From positions 806,001-870,000 of the forward strand of contig NZ_CP031933.2 in the NCBI RefSeq assembly GCF_003606365.2: DNA of 64,000 nucleotides. The letters are read 5' to 3'. Source of the DNA: Companilactobacillus zhachilii (GTDB lineage Bacteria > Bacillota > Bacilli > Lactobacillales > Lactobacillaceae). The notes beneath the pieces are model-generated. The model saw only the letters and a list, made by a program, of their open reading frames with translations. It was not told the DNA's origin and made no database searches. The stretch's first letter is position 1. Each line of letters opens with the position of its first letter. A program made the position numbers and the translations under genes. Positions 35,345 to 45,162 of the stretch are shown here, piece after piece.

Positions 35345-36458
35345 ATGGAATTCGGAGAAATAAAAAATAAAATTTCCGACATGGAAAACAAAATAAAGCA
35401 GTTCAGGGGGTCTCTTTGACTTAGAAAATCTCGAAGAGAGTATCGCTGAAAACGAAGCTAAAATGACTGAGAATGGTTTTTGGGATGATCACGAAAAAGC
35501 ACAAAAACTAATCGATGAAAATAATGCTTTGAAAGATAAATATGACAATTTTAAGGAACTCAGTGAAGGACTGGAAAATCTCCAAGTTTTAGCTGAGTTG
35601 TATCAAGAAGATCCTGAAGATGACTTGATGCAACAATTAATAGACGATTCGGATAATTTAGCCGCAAAGTTACGTTCATATGAGTTAATGATGTTGTTAT
35701 CCGAACCATATGATTCTCATAATGCTATCTTAGAAATTCATCCTGGCGCTGGTGGAACAGAATCTCAAGACTGGGGATCAATGTTGTTACGAATGTATCA
35801 ACGTTGGGCTGATCAACATGGCTTTTCCGTTGAAATTGAAGATTATCAACCCGGTGAAGAAGCGGGAATCAAGAGTGTCTCAATGATGATCCGTGGTAAA
35901 AATGCCTATGGATTGTTACGTTCTGAGCGCGGTGTACATCGTTTAGTTAGAATTTCGCCATTTGATTCAGCCGGACGACGCCATACATCTTTTGCATCAG
36001 TTGACGTTATGCCAGAATTAGATGATAGTATTCATGTGGAAATTAATGACGATGATTTACGAGTGGATGTTTTCCGTTCATCTGGTGCTGGTGGTCAACA
36101 TATCAATAAAACTTCATCAGCGGTTAGAATTACTCATTTGCCAACAGGTATCGTTGTTAGTTCGCAAGCGCAACGTTCACAACTACAAAACCGTGAAACA
36201 GCGATGAACATGTTGAAAGCTAAGTTGTTCCAACGTGAACAAGAAGAACAAGCTAAGAAACATGCTGAGATTCAAGGTGAACAACTAGATATTGGTTGGG
36301 GTTCACAGATTCGGTCATATGTTTTTCATCCATATACAATGGTTAAAGATCATCGCTCCAATTATTCAACAAGTAATGGTCAAGCGGTCATGGATGGTGA
36401 TCTAGATCCATTTATTTATGCTTATCTCCAATGGAAATTACAAGGAGCCAAACAATAA
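35345..36458 (+). CDS. prfB: Peptide chain release factor 2 (programmed +1 frameshift)
   Basis: The first 24 codons run from the ATG at 35345 to CTT at 35414-35416 and meet TGA at 35417-35419. The ribosome must shift +1 to GAC at 35418, giving 370 residues in total. The classic site is present: a Shine-Dalgarno-like AGGGGG, then TCT CTT TGA C. The protein has the SPF codon-recognition motif in RISPFDSAG and GGQ in [15 protein letters not shown]2 reads UGA and UAA, so the shift autoregulates its own level. It overlaps phoP by one base. Confidence 0.96.
35405..35420 (+). promoter_or_regulatory. RF2 programmed frameshift site
   Basis: AGGGGGTCTCTTTGAC: internal Shine-Dalgarno-like element, slippery CTT and in-frame TGA followed by C, as in most bacterial prfB genes. 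Low RF2 favours the shift. Confidence 0.95.
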
Positions 36459-37123
36459 TGAAAAAGAAAATCTTAATTGTCGACGATGAACCATCAATTT
36501 TGGAGCTAATTGAATATAATTTAGAAAATCAAGCATATCAGGTCGCTACTGCCACGGACGGGCAAATGGCGCTTGATAAGGCCAATGAGGGCAACTTTGA
36601 TTTAATTTTGTTGGATCAGATGTTACCTAAATTGAGTGGAATTGATGTGCTCAAGAAGATGCGTAAATCAGGAAATTTAACTCCGGTTATTTTTTTAACT
36701 GCGGTCGATGCCGAAGACAATAAGATTGAAGGATTAATCAGTGGTGCCGATGACTATATCACTAAGCCATTTAGCATCAAGGAACTACTTGCACGGATTG
36801 AAGTGGTATTAAGAAGGACTTCGCATGTGGACAAAGAGAAGACTTTTGAACTTAATACCGATGTAAAAGGACTTATCATTGATGGTCGTGAGATCTCTTT
36901 GACGAAAAAAGAGTATGAATTACTTGAATTTTTAATTAGAAATAAGGGAATTGTGGTATCCCGTGAACAGATTTTTGACAATGTTTGGGGAATAAATTCT
37001 AATTCACAAATGCGGATGGTTGATATCCAAATTAGTCACCTCCGTGATAAAATTGAACAGGATACAAAGAACCCACAAATAATAAAAACCGTACACGGAT
37101 TCGGTTATATTCTAGAGGTATGA
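36458..37123 (+). CDS. phoP: Response regulator PhoP
   Basis: 221 residues from the ATG at 36458, with AAGGAG in the end of prfB. The receiver domain has the acidic pocket DDE at 9-11, phospho-acceptor D53 and the lysine in YITKPFS. An OmpR-type winged helix (KKEYELLEFLIRNKGIVVSREQIF, VHGFGYILEV) makes up the rest. With PhoR it responds to phosphate limitation in relatives, which fits the pst operon directly downstream. Confidence 0.92.
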   Translation: MKKKILIVDDEPSILELIEYNLENQAYQVATATDGQMALDKANEGNFDLILLDQMLPKLSGIDVLKKMRKSGNLTPVIFLTAVDAEDNKIEGLISGADDYITKPFSIKELLARIEVVLRRTSHVDKEKTFELNTDVKGLIIDGREISLTKKEYELLEFLIRNKGIVVSREQIFDNVWGINSNSQMRMVDIQISHLRDKIEQDTKNPQIIKTVHGFGYILEV

Positions 37124-37125
37124 CG

Positions 37126-38775
37126 ATGAAAAGAAAACTAGAACCAATAATTTCCATTTTGATTTCTATAGCTATCTTTATCATTTTGGTGACGTTCTCC
37201 GATAGTATTTTGGGAGATTCGCAAAATGACATGTTTACCGAAGAAACAATTTCCTATCAGGAATTAAAGAAAAACCACGAGCCCGCCGATGCTGCAAGTA
37301 TTGCTGGACTCAGTTATATTGATGCCAACAAAGAGAACACGGCAATGCAGCGTAAAGCTTATGATATGTATCATAATGGCCGAACTGCTCCTGGAAAAGA
37401 TTATGTGACGGATACTAGCCTAACAACTAGAACAATGTATTTTATGTCGGGATCTAACCGTCATATCGTTGCTAAGAAGTACAATCGTCTCTGGAGCCAG
37501 AGTCCAATGACATTCATTATCGTTTCGTTGATGTACTTTTTGATTACGGATTCAGTCATTTTATTCTATTATCGTAAACGTCAACTTTTAAGTGAAGATA
37601 TTAGAAGTGTGACTGAAAACTTACGTCGTGTAAGAAAAAACAAGGAAATGGCATCATTGATTTTATCGCCAGATGATGAATTATATGGTTTGGTTGAGCA
37701 AACTAATAAGATCAGTATGGATATCAATGACCTACGTGATGATGTGCGTCTGCGTGAACGTCGTTTCCGTGGTCTAGTTGGACATTTGCCAATCGGGGTC
37801 ATGTTGTTGAACTCGCAAGGGGATGTCTTATTACATAACCAAGCCATGTCGAGTTTATTAGATGTTAATATTTCTAACGATATTCATCCCTTTATTGAGG
37901 ACGTTAAGACATATAATTTGAGTCAAATGATTGAGCACACGTTGCGCAAAAACAAGAATCATCACCGTGAAATTCAATTGGTTGGTAATTCACAAAAATA
38001 TGTTGATGCCAATGTTATTCGTTTGATTCATTCAAGAGAAGACTACGATCAACAGGTTTTGGTTATTTTGTATGATTTGAGTGAAAGTCGCCAAATTGAA
38101 CGAATGCAAGTTGATTTTGTTAATAATGTCAGCCATGAGTTAAAGACTCCAGTAACTTCCATTGAAGGCTTTTCTGAGACGCTTCTTGGTGGAGCAAAGG
38201 ACGATCCGAAGAAATTGGACCATTTCTTAAACATTATTCACAGTGAAAGTGTTCGCTTATCAGAATTGATTCAAGATATTTTGTCCTTATCAAAGGTCAA
38301 ACGTGACACTCAAAAGACTGAGTTAGTCAACTTACGTGACGATGTTGAACATATTTTGGATCATCAATCGATAGCTATTAAGAAGCATAATTTGAAAGTT
38401 AAACAAGAGTACTTTGGTAGTCCTGAAGTAACGATCAATAAGGAAAAGATTAATTTAGTTTTCCGCAATTTAATTAAGAATGCTATTTCATATAATAAAG
38501 AAAATGGAGAAATTGACTTAGAAGTTCACCATGATGAAATCGAGAATCGAATCAAGTTCGTTATCAAAGACACTGGTATTGGAATATCGGAAGATGACCA
38601 AGGTCGTATCTTTGAAAGATTTTATCGCGTGGACCGTTCAAGAAGTTTGGAAACGGGTGGTACCGGTCTAGGATTGGCGATTGTTAAGGAAACTTTGGAT
38701 ACACTTGATGGTGATATCCGGATTGAATCGCATAAAGGATTGGGAACAACCTTCACAGTTGACATACCATTATAG
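37126..38775 (+). CDS. phoR: Sensor histidine kinase PhoR
   Basis: 549 residues from the ATG at 37126, with AGAGGT 6 bases upstream (an ATG at 37120 overlapping phoP is the alternative). N-terminal membrane span (about 9-26), outer loop, second span (about 124-145), a linker helix and a PAS-like domain (LVGHLPIGVMLLNSQGDVLLHN). The H-box is VNNVSHELKTPVTSIEGF, and the kinase domain has NLIKNAISYN, DTGIGIS and GGTGLGLAIVKETL. It phosphorylates PhoP. A terminator separates it from pstS. Confidence 0.92.
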   Translation: MKRKLEPIISILISIAIFIILVTFSDSILGDSQNDMFTEETISYQELKKNHEPADAASIAGLSYIDANKENTAMQRKAYDMYHNGRTAPGKDYVTDTSLTTRTMYFMSGSNRHIVAKKYNRLWSQSPMTFIIVSLMYFLITDSVILFYYRKRQLLSEDIRSVTENLRRVRKNKEMASLILSPDDELYGLVEQTNKISMDINDLRDDVRLRERRFRGLVGHLPIGVMLLNSQGDVLLHNQAMSSLLDVNISNDIHPFIEDVKTYNLSQMIEHTLRKNKNHHREIQLVGNSQKYVDANVIRLIHSREDYDQQVLVILYDLSESRQIERMQVDFVNNVSHELKTPVTSIEGFSETLLGGAKDDPKKLDHFLNIIHSESVRLSELIQDILSLSKVKRDTQKTELVNLRDDVEHILDHQSIAIKKHNLKVKQEYFGSPEVTINKEKINLVFRNLIKNAISYNKENGEIDLEVHHDEIENRIKFVIKDTGIGISEDDQGRIFERFYRVDRSRSLETGGTGLGLAIVKETLDTLDGDIRIESHKGLGTTFTVDIPL

Positions 38776-38782
38776 AAAAAAT

Positions 38783-38821
38783 GTCGCAACAAAATAAAAT
38801 ATTTTGTTACGGCTTTTTTTT
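38783..38821 (+). terminator. phoR terminator
   Basis: GCAACAAAATA / TATTTTGTTAC stem with a following T-run. Confidence 0.8.
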
Positions 38822-38873
38822 ATACAAAAAATATACATTGTTGTAATATCCTAAGTGGATAGAGGTGAGAACA

Positions 38874-39749
38874 TTGAAAAAAAGACTTGTCGCATTATTT
38901 GCAATTATGATTCCAGTAGTAATAGTTTTGAGTGGTTGCAAAGGCAGCGGAAGCCAAGAAACAATTACAGCAGTTGGATCTTCAGCTGCTCAACCCTTAG
39001 TGGAACTTGCCGGGGAAGAATTTACAAAAAATAATCCAAACGAGTACGTTAACGTCCAGGGGGGCGGTACTGGTACAGGACTCAGCCAGATTCAACAAGG
39101 TGCGGTCAATATCGGTAATTCAGATTTGTATGCTGAACAGAAGAAAGATATTGATGCCAAGAAACTTGTGGATCATCGGATTGCTGCAGTTGGGATGATT
39201 CCGGTTGTAAATAAAGACGTTAAAGTCAAATCTCTGACAATTAAACAATTAAGAGAAATCTTTTCAGGTGAAGTGAAGAACTGGAAACAAGTAGGTGGTC
39301 AAGATCTTCCAATAACGATCATTAATCGTGCAGATGGCTCTGGTACTAGAGCAGCCTTTGAAAGTGATGTTATGAATGGAACACCTTTCGTGCGCTCTCA
39401 AGAGCAAGATTCCAGTGGTATGGTTCGTCAAATTGTTTATAACACTAAAGGATCAATCAGTTATTTGGCAATGCCTTACTTAAATGACACCGTTAAAACG
39501 GTTAACATTGATAATATTGAACCAACAATTGAGAATATTGAGAATAATACTTGGAAAATTTGGTCATATGAACACTTGTATACTAATGGCCAACCAACAG
39601 GTATGACAAAAGAATTCCTTGAGTTTATTATGACTGAACATGTTCAAGAAAATGTTGTTAAAAAAATGAATTATGTTCCTATCAATGAAATGAAATATCA
39701 AAAAGATTATAAGGGCAATGTTACGCCCGTTTCCAAGGGGGTAAAATAA
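38874..39749 (+). CDS. pstS: Phosphate-binding lipoprotein PstS
   Basis: 291 residues from a TTG, with AGAGGTGAG upstream (GTG at 38865 is part of that site). The lipoprotein signal ends at C22 in VIVLSGCKG. Phosphate-binding motifs are AVGSSAAQPL, GGGTGTGLSQIQQG, IGNSDLYAE and INRADGSGTRAAFE. It captures phosphate outside the membrane for PstCA. First gene of pstSCAB1B2-phoU, which very likely belongs to the PhoP regulon. Confidence 0.95.
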   Translation: MKKRLVALFAIMIPVVIVLSGCKGSGSQETITAVGSSAAQPLVELAGEEFTKNNPNEYVNVQGGGTGTGLSQIQQGAVNIGNSDLYAEQKKDIDAKKLVDHRIAAVGMIPVVNKDVKVKSLTIKQLREIFSGEVKNWKQVGGQDLPITIINRADGSGTRAAFESDVMNGTPFVRSQEQDSSGMVRQIVYNTKGSISYLAMPYLNDTVKTVNIDNIEPTIENIENNTWKIWSYEHLYTNGQPTGMTKEFLEFIMTEHVQENVVKKMNYVPINEMKYQKDYKGNVTPVSKGVK

Positions 39750-39750
39750 T

Positions 39751-40671
39751 TTGAAAGATCCAATTAGAGAAAGTTTAACTACAAAATCTGTCTCCGCTAA
39801 ACGTGAAACACGCGGTAAGATTATATCTTTCAGTTTTACTGCCATTATTGTTTTGTTAGTCATTACTATTATTGGTTTTATCGCATCACGAGGTTTAATT
39901 ATTTTTATTAAAGATGGCGTTAATCCAATTGATTTTTTGACGCATTCAGTTTGGGCTCCAAATAAATTAGATAGTGCCGGACATCCCATTGTTGGGGCCG
40001 CTCCGATGATTGTCGGTTCGTTTGCAGTTACTTTGATTGCTGCTTTGATTGGGACACCATTTGCGATTGCTGCTGCCATTTTTATGACAGAAATATCACC
40101 TAAATGGGGTCGCAAGGTTTTACAACCAGTTATTGAATTGTTGGTTGGTATTCCTTCAGTTGTTTATGGATTCTTTGGTTTAACAATTATCGTGCCATTT
40201 GTTCGAAAAGTAGCTGGTGGTAGTGGTTTTGGTATTTTGGCAGGGTCATTTGTGTTATTTGTTATGATTTTGCCAACGATCACGTCAATGTCAGTTGATG
40301 CGCTAAAAGCAGTTCCAAGATATTATCGTGAAGCTTCCCTAGCATTAGGAGCTACAAGATGGCAAACCATTTCAAAAGTTATTTTACGTGCAGCTACACC
40401 GGGACTTTTGACAGCAGTTGTGTTTGGAATGGCACGTGCATTTGGTGAAGCTTTGGCTGTTCAAATGGTTATTGGTAATGCAATGTTATTACCACAAAAT
40501 TTAGTTTCACCATCGTCAACTTTAACAAGTGTTCTAACAATGAACATGGGTAATACAATCATGGGTTCAACACCAAATAATGCTTTATGGTCACTGGCAT
40601 TATTACTATTATTGATGTCATTGTTATTCAACTTCGTTATTAGAAAAATTGCTAAGCGAGGTGAGTTCTAG
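39751..40671 (+). CDS. pstC: Phosphate ABC transporter permease PstC
   Basis: 306 residues from a TTG 1 base after the pstS stop, with AAGGGGG upstream. Six membrane segments; an outer loop follows the first. The ABC-permease coupling motif is EASLALGATRWQTISKVIL. LVGIPSVVYGFFG is typical of PstC. It forms the channel with PstA. It overlaps pstA by one base. Confidence 0.95.
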   Translation: MKDPIRESLTTKSVSAKRETRGKIISFSFTAIIVLLVITIIGFIASRGLIIFIKDGVNPIDFLTHSVWAPNKLDSAGHPIVGAAPMIVGSFAVTLIAALIGTPFAIAAAIFMTEISPKWGRKVLQPVIELLVGIPSVVYGFFGLTIIVPFVRKVAGGSGFGILAGSFVLFVMILPTITSMSVDALKAVPRYYREASLALGATRWQTISKVILRAATPGLLTAVVFGMARAFGEALAVQMVIGNAMLLPQNLVSPSSTLTSVLTMNMGNTIMGSTPNNALWSLALLLLLMSLLFNFVIRKIAKRGEF

Positions 40672-41558
40672 TGTTTACTGAAAAGACAAAAGATAAGATT
40701 GCCACAGGTGTTATTTACCTGATGTCATCGATTATCGTGCTCATCTTGGCTGGGTTATTAGTTTATATTTTAGGAAGTGGACTTCGTTACGTTAACTGGC
40801 ACTTTTTAACTTCTGGTTCGAAAGCCTTTCAAGCTGGTAGTGGTGTCGGTATTCAATTATTTAATTCCTTTTTCCTACTGATTCTTTCAATGTTGATTTC
40901 CATTCCAATTTCAATTTGTGCGGGAATTTACTTGTCTGAATATGCAGGTAAAAATAAATTAGTTGATATGATAAGAGTATCAATCGAAGTTTTAAGTTCG
41001 TTGCCATCGATCGTTGTTGGTTTATTCGGATTTTTGATTTTCGTAATTAGCTTTAAGTTTGGTTTCTCAATTCTGTCTGGTGCGTTGACATTGACCGTGT
41101 TCAATTTACCTATTTTGACCAGAAATGTTGAAGATTCACTACAATCAGTTTCCCAATCACAACGTGAAGCTGGACTGGCGTTGGGCCTTTCTAAATGGGA
41201 AACGGTAATTCATGTAATTATTCCCGATAGTTTGCCTGGTATCATTACTGGGATGATTATCGGTGCTGGTAGAGTCTTTGGTGAGGCCGCTGCCTTGATT
41301 TACACGGCGGGCCAAAGTGCACCACCATTGGACTTTACAAATTTCAATATTTTCAGTATTACCAGTCCATTGAATTTGATGAGACCAGCTGAGACTTTGG
41401 CAGTCCATATTTGGAAAGTTAACTCTGAAGGTTTGATTCCTGATGCAGTGCAAGTTTCCGCAGGTGCTTCGGCTGTGCTGATTATTGCGGTCTTGATTTT
41501 TAATTTGCTAGCTAGATATATTGGTAATAAAGTTTATAAGAAGATGACGGGTGAGTAG
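40671..41558 (+). CDS. pstA: Phosphate ABC transporter permease PstA
   Basis: 295 residues from a GTG (TAGTG overlap with pstC). Six membrane segments, SLPSIVVGLFGFLIF, and the coupling motif REAGLALGLSKWETVIHVIIP, paralogous to that of PstC. Partner of PstC in the phosphate channel. Confidence 0.95.
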   Translation: MFTEKTKDKIATGVIYLMSSIIVLILAGLLVYILGSGLRYVNWHFLTSGSKAFQAGSGVGIQLFNSFFLLILSMLISIPISICAGIYLSEYAGKNKLVDMIRVSIEVLSSLPSIVVGLFGFLIFVISFKFGFSILSGALTLTVFNLPILTRNVEDSLQSVSQSQREAGLALGLSKWETVIHVIIPDSLPGIITGMIIGAGRVFGEAAALIYTAGQSAPPLDFTNFNIFSITSPLNLMRPAETLAVHIWKVNSEGLIPDAVQVSAGASAVLIIAVLIFNLLARYIGNKVYKKMTGE

Positions 41559-41561
41559 ACT

Positions 41562-42368
41562 ATGGATACACAAACTGATCAACAATACATCCTTCATTTG
41601 AATGAGGATGAGCATGAAATTGCCATGAAGACAAAAGATCTACAAGTTTTCTACGGTGAAAAAGAGGCAATGCATAAAGCATCGCTTCAATTTGAAAGAT
41701 ATAAAATCACATCCTTGATCGGTGCTTCAGGTTCTGGTAAGTCAACTTACTTGAGATCTTTGAATCGTATGAACGACAATATACCTGGCGCATCGGTCAA
41801 AGGACAGATCATGTACCGAGGATTAGATATCAATAAAGATAATGTCGATATTTATGAAGTTCGAAAGCATATTGGGATGGTATTTCAACGTCCTAATCCA
41901 TTTTCGAAATCAATTTATGACAACATTACCTTTGCTTTAAAACGTCATGGTTTGCATGACAAAAAGAAATTAGATGAAATTGTTGAGACAACTTTAAAAC
42001 AAGCCTCACTTTGGGACCAAGTTAAAGATGATCTTAACAAAAGTGCATTAGCGCTCTCTGGGGGTCAACAACAAAGACTTTGTATTGCTCGAGCAATTGC
42101 GATGAAACCGGATATTTTATTGATGGATGAACCAGCAAGTGCTCTAGATCCAATCTCAACGTCAAATGTTGAAGAAACAATGTTGAATTTGAAGGATAAA
42201 TTTACCATTATTATCGTCACACACAACATGCAGCAAGCAGCTAGAATCAGCGATTACACCGCATTTTTCCACATGGGACATGCAGTAGAATTTAATGAAA
42301 CTAGAAAAATCTTCACTCGTCCTCATATTAAGACAACTGAAGATTACGTTTCTGGACACTTTGGATAG
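41562..42368 (+). CDS. pstB1: Phosphate ABC transporter ATPase PstB (copy 1)
   Basis: 268 residues. Walker [10 protein letters not shown], phosphate-type RSLNRMND after it, signature [16 protein letters not shown], Walker [14 protein letters not shown] and the switch THNMQQAAR. It has a longer N-terminus (about 17 residues) than copy 2. Two pstB genes in tandem are common in lactic acid bacteria; whether they act as a mixed dimer is not known. Confidence 0.95.
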   Translation: MDTQTDQQYILHLNEDEHEIAMKTKDLQVFYGEKEAMHKASLQFERYKITSLIGASGSGKSTYLRSLNRMNDNIPGASVKGQIMYRGLDINKDNVDIYEVRKHIGMVFQRPNPFSKSIYDNITFALKRHGLHDKKKLDEIVETTLKQASLWDQVKDDLNKSALALSGGQQQRLCIARAIAMKPDILLMDEPASALDPISTSNVEETMLNLKDKFTIIIVTHNMQQAARISDYTAFFHMGHAVEFNETRKIFTRPHIKTTEDYVSGHFG

Positions 42369-42379
42369 GAGCCCTAAAA

Positions 42380-43138
42380 TTGGCAGAAAAAATTTTAACA
42401 TCTTCTGATGTACATTTGTTTTATGGTAAGAAAGAAGCATTGAAGGGGATTAACCTCGACTTTAATAAAAATGAAATCACAGCTTTGATTGGACCATCTG
42501 GATGTGGTAAGTCAACATATCTTAGATGTTTAAATCGAATGAACGACTTAATTCCAAACGTAACGATAACGGGAACGATTTCTTTGGATGGGAAAAACAT
42601 CTATGCGCCCAATATTGATACGGTTGAACTGAGAAAACAAGTTGGAATGGTTTTCCAACAACCTAACCCATTTCCTTTTTCAATTTATGATAATGTAGTA
42701 TATGGATTAAGATTAGCTGGTGTAAAAGATAAAGCTGTACTGGATGAAGCTGTTGAGACTAGTTTACAAAATGCTGCTGTTTGGGATGATGTAAAGGATA
42801 AATTACATCAAAGCGCCTTATCCTTATCTGGTGGACAGCAACAAAGAGTATGTATTGCTAGAGTTTTAGCAGTGAAACCTGATATTATTTTATTAGACGA
42901 ACCAACTTCAGCTTTGGACCCTATTTCATCTTCTAAGGTTGAAGATACAATGTTAGCTTTACGTGAGGATTATACGATCATTACTGTTACACACAATATG
43001 CAACAGGCATCACGTATATCTGATCAAACTGCTTTCTTCCTCAACGGGGAATTAATTGAAGCGGATAAAACGAAGAATATTTTCTTAAATCCAAAGGAAA
43101 AACAGACGGAAGATTATATTTCCGGAAAATTCGGTTAG
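42380..43138 (+). CDS. pstB2: Phosphate ABC transporter ATPase PstB (copy 2)
   Basis: 252 residues from a TTG, with TAGGAG upstream. Walker [20 protein letters not shown], signature [16 protein letters not shown], Walker [14 protein letters not shown]. Closer in length to the E. coli PstB than copy 1. It is 11 bases after copy 1 and 10 before phoU. Confidence 0.95.
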   Translation: MAEKILTSSDVHLFYGKKEALKGINLDFNKNEITALIGPSGCGKSTYLRCLNRMNDLIPNVTITGTISLDGKNIYAPNIDTVELRKQVGMVFQQPNPFPFSIYDNVVYGLRLAGVKDKAVLDEAVETSLQNAAVWDDVKDKLHQSALSLSGGQQQRVCIARVLAVKPDIILLDEPTSALDPISSSKVEDTMLALREDYTIITVTHNMQQASRISDQTAFFLNGELIEADKTKNIFLNPKEKQTEDYISGKFG

Positions 43139-43148
43139 GAGAAAAAAG

Positions 43149-43841
43149 ATGCGTACAACGTTTGAAGAGCAATTAAATAATTTACATTTACGCTTCTCAG
43201 AAATGGGTATGATGGCCAGTGAAGCCATTATGAAATCAGTTAAGGCCTACGTTGACCATGACAAGGCCTTAGCTAAAGAAGTCATTAAAAATGACCACAT
43301 TATCAATAAACGCGAAATGGATCTTGAAAAAGAATCATTTGAAATGATTGCGTTACAACAGCCTGTTACTTCTGATCTGCGAATGATCGTAACAGTTTTG
43401 AAAGCCAGTTCTGATCTTGAAAGAATGGGTGATCATGCCGTCAGTATCGCTCAGGAAACAATTCGTGTTAAAGGTGAAACAAGAATTCCTGAAATTGAGA
43501 AGTTAATTGCCGATATGGGAGAAATTACAACTAGTATCGTTGAAGATTCCCTTGAGGCTTACTTGAAGCGTGACAGTAAGATGGCTGAAGAAGTCGCTAG
43601 CCGTGACGTGAAAGAGCATTATTTGAGTGCAAAAATCAATAAGATGAGCATTTCAGAAATGAAAAAAGAAGGGGACTACGTTTTAAGTGGATCCTCGTAC
43701 ATGTTAGTTTCCAGTTATTTGGAACGTGCCGGTGACTATGCAACCAATATTTGTGAATGGGTTGTTTACTTGAACACTGGACATGTGGTAGAACTGAATC
43801 AGAAGCATGTTGCAGATGATGAATATCCTAATAAGGGATAA
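43149..43841 (+). CDS. phoU: Phosphate signalling protein PhoU
   Basis: 230 residues, all-helical, made of two three-helix bundles with metal-binding motifs: LQQPVTSDLRMIVTVLKASSDLERMGDHA in the first and LVSSYLERAGDYATNICEW in the second. It links the Pst transporter to PhoR and keeps the regulon off when phosphate is plentiful. Last gene of the pst operon; AGGAG serves as ribosome site. Confidence 0.95.
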   Translation: MRTTFEEQLNNLHLRFSEMGMMASEAIMKSVKAYVDHDKALAKEVIKNDHIINKREMDLEKESFEMIALQQPVTSDLRMIVTVLKASSDLERMGDHAVSIAQETIRVKGETRIPEIEKLIADMGEITTSIVEDSLEAYLKRDSKMAEEVASRDVKEHYLSAKINKMSISEMKKEGDYVLSGSSYMLVSSYLERAGDYATNICEWVVYLNTGHVVELNQKHVADDEYPNKG

Positions 43842-43895
43842 TTGATAAATCTGTAAATATGTAGTATATTTTTGAACAAGTTGAGGTGATAATAT

Positions 43896-44153
43896 ATGAA
43901 AAATAGAATCACAAGATCCAGTACCGATAGGATGCTTGCCGGCGTTTGTGGCGGTTTAGGTGAGCACTTTGGAGTGGACTCAACTTGGATACGCCTAGCT
44001 TTCATCTTTTTGTTACCATTTACTTATTTCTTGCCAGTCTTGGTATATGTAGTTTGTGTCTTTTCTTTTCCAGAGAAACGCAATATTCAAGAGACAAGTT
44101 ATCATCGTAGTAGAAGACATTTGAAAGCAACGGGTTCGAAAAAATATTACTGA
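43896..44153 (+). CDS. Small PspC-domain membrane protein
   Basis: 85 residues with GAGGTGA upstream. The PspC signature RITRSSTDRMLAGVCGGLGEHFGVDSTWIRL fills the first half, followed by one membrane span (about 36-59) and a basic tail. PspC proteins take part in envelope-stress responses; small Gram-positive versions are poorly studied. With the next gene it forms a two-gene unit after the pst operon. Confidence 0.88.
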   Translation: MKNRITRSSTDRMLAGVCGGLGEHFGVDSTWIRLAFIFLLPFTYFLPVLVYVVCVFSFPEKRNIQETSYHRSRRHLKATGSKKYY

Positions 44154-44182
44154 TTCAAAAGAGAGTTAAATGAGGGTATAAA

Positions 44183-44548
44183 ATGAAGTTTTTAATCAGA
44201 TTGGTGATACAAACGTTATTGTTTTTAGCAATTGCGCGTTTATTACCAGGTATGTTTCAAATTGATAGTTTAGCGACAGCCATACTAGCTAGTTTGGTTT
44301 TAGTATTCTTAAACTGGACCATCAAACCATTGTTACATATCATTTCTCTACCGATTACATTTATAACGTTTGGATTATTTTCATTTGTTATCAATGCAAT
44401 TACCTTAGAATTAACTTCGGTAGTGGTAGGATCAGCAAGTTTTCACTTTAATGGCTTTGGTTCAGCCCTTGTGGTTGCAGTCATTTTAGCAATTTGCAAT
44501 TCTATTATTAATAGCTATACTATGGATAATTTTCAAAGACGCGTCTAG
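44183..44548 (+). CDS. YvlD / phage-holin-4 family membrane protein
   Basis: 121 residues with four membrane segments (about 4-20, 30-49, 54-75, 86-109). Signature NWTIKPLLHIISLPITFITFGLFSFVINA places it in the YvlD group, named for a loose likeness to phage holins. In Bacillus yvlD is co-transcribed with a PspC-like yvlC, as here. It is thought to serve in envelope stress and not in phage lysis. Confidence 0.88.
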   Translation: MKFLIRLVIQTLLFLAIARLLPGMFQIDSLATAILASLVLVFLNWTIKPLLHIISLPITFITFGLFSFVINAITLELTSVVVGSASFHFNGFGSALVVAVILAICNSIINSYTMDNFQRRV

Positions 44549-44562
44549 GGCGCGTTTTTTTG
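44538..44562 (+). terminator. yvlD-type gene terminator
   Basis: ACGCG / CGCGT with a TCTAGGG loop and seven T, overlapping the end of the coding region. Confidence 0.75.
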
Positions 44563-44589
44563 TTTTGTTGTTGTATTGTGTTGAAGGAT

Positions 44590-44767
44590 GCCGCCTCAGG
44601 TTGCTTGCGACAAAGCCTGCTGTGGGACCGTCTTGAGCCAAGGTCTCAAGACTCGATTTTGAACTTCGAGAAAAGCGCTCGAATTTCAAAACACGTCCTG
44701 TGGAGTAAGAGCTAAAGCTCTAACTCCACTGTTACTGCTGGCTTTGTCGCAAGCAACCTGAGGCTAG
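44590..44767 (+). repeat. Cloverleaf repeat CL8
   Basis: The outer stem is the strongest of all: CCTCAGGTTGCTTGCGACAA and its exact complement before GCTAG, over 20 bp perfect. P2 is GTCTTGAG / CTCAAGAC around CCAAGGT. P3 is GATTTTGAACTTCG / CGAATTTCAAAAC. P4 is GTGGAGTAAGAGC / GCTCTAACTCCAC. It is separated by 140 AT-rich bases from CL9, which points the other way. Confidence 0.93.
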
Positions 44768-44907
44768 GTTCTTTAAAAAATGCTTGGTTTCTTGGTTATG
44801 CTACAATGTATTACTTCTTTTGAAGTATATCTGTGTATAAAGTGAAATTTATTGATAATAGATTGATAAAATCGTTTATAATTTAAAATTTTATAGTCAG
44901 AAATACT

Positions 44908-45089
44908 TTAGTCGGAAGAGCTGGGAGAATTAATCTGCTGTGAAAGTGGTGTTAGGACGGCGATTTTTGCCGTTCTTACAGCACCGGGCGTGTTTGGAGA
45001 CTTGCTTGCAAGGCTTCAAACCGAGGGACGAGACCTTGGCTCGGCCCGGTCCGCATAGCAGATTAATTCTTCCAGCTCTGGAGATGGCA
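44908..45089 (-). repeat. Cloverleaf repeat CL9
   Basis: Opposite orientation to CL8. Outer stem AGAGCTGGGAGAATTAATCT pairs with AGATTAATTCTTCCAGCTCT. P4 is GGTGTTAGGACGGC / GCCGTTCTTACAGCACC with a GATTTTT loop. The P2 loop is CCAAGGT. The ends are TTAGTCGGAAG and CTGGAGATGGC. It ends 73 bases before the hprK start. Confidence 0.9.
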
Positions 45090-45162
45090 GTTATAGAACG
45101 GTTTCAACCGCAACTTTTTAATGCTAAAATTGGTATAAAAATAGATTTGGTGAGGGTTGGCT

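Noticed and set aside
43896..44548. Phage holin and prophage remnant
   Set aside because: The 121-residue protein is of the YvlD type next to a PspC protein, a chromosomal envelope-stress arrangement; no phage genes are nearby.
44768..44907. CRISPR-like reading of the repeated elements
   Set aside because: Repeats are long, dispersed and palindromic, with no regular short spacers and no cas genes.
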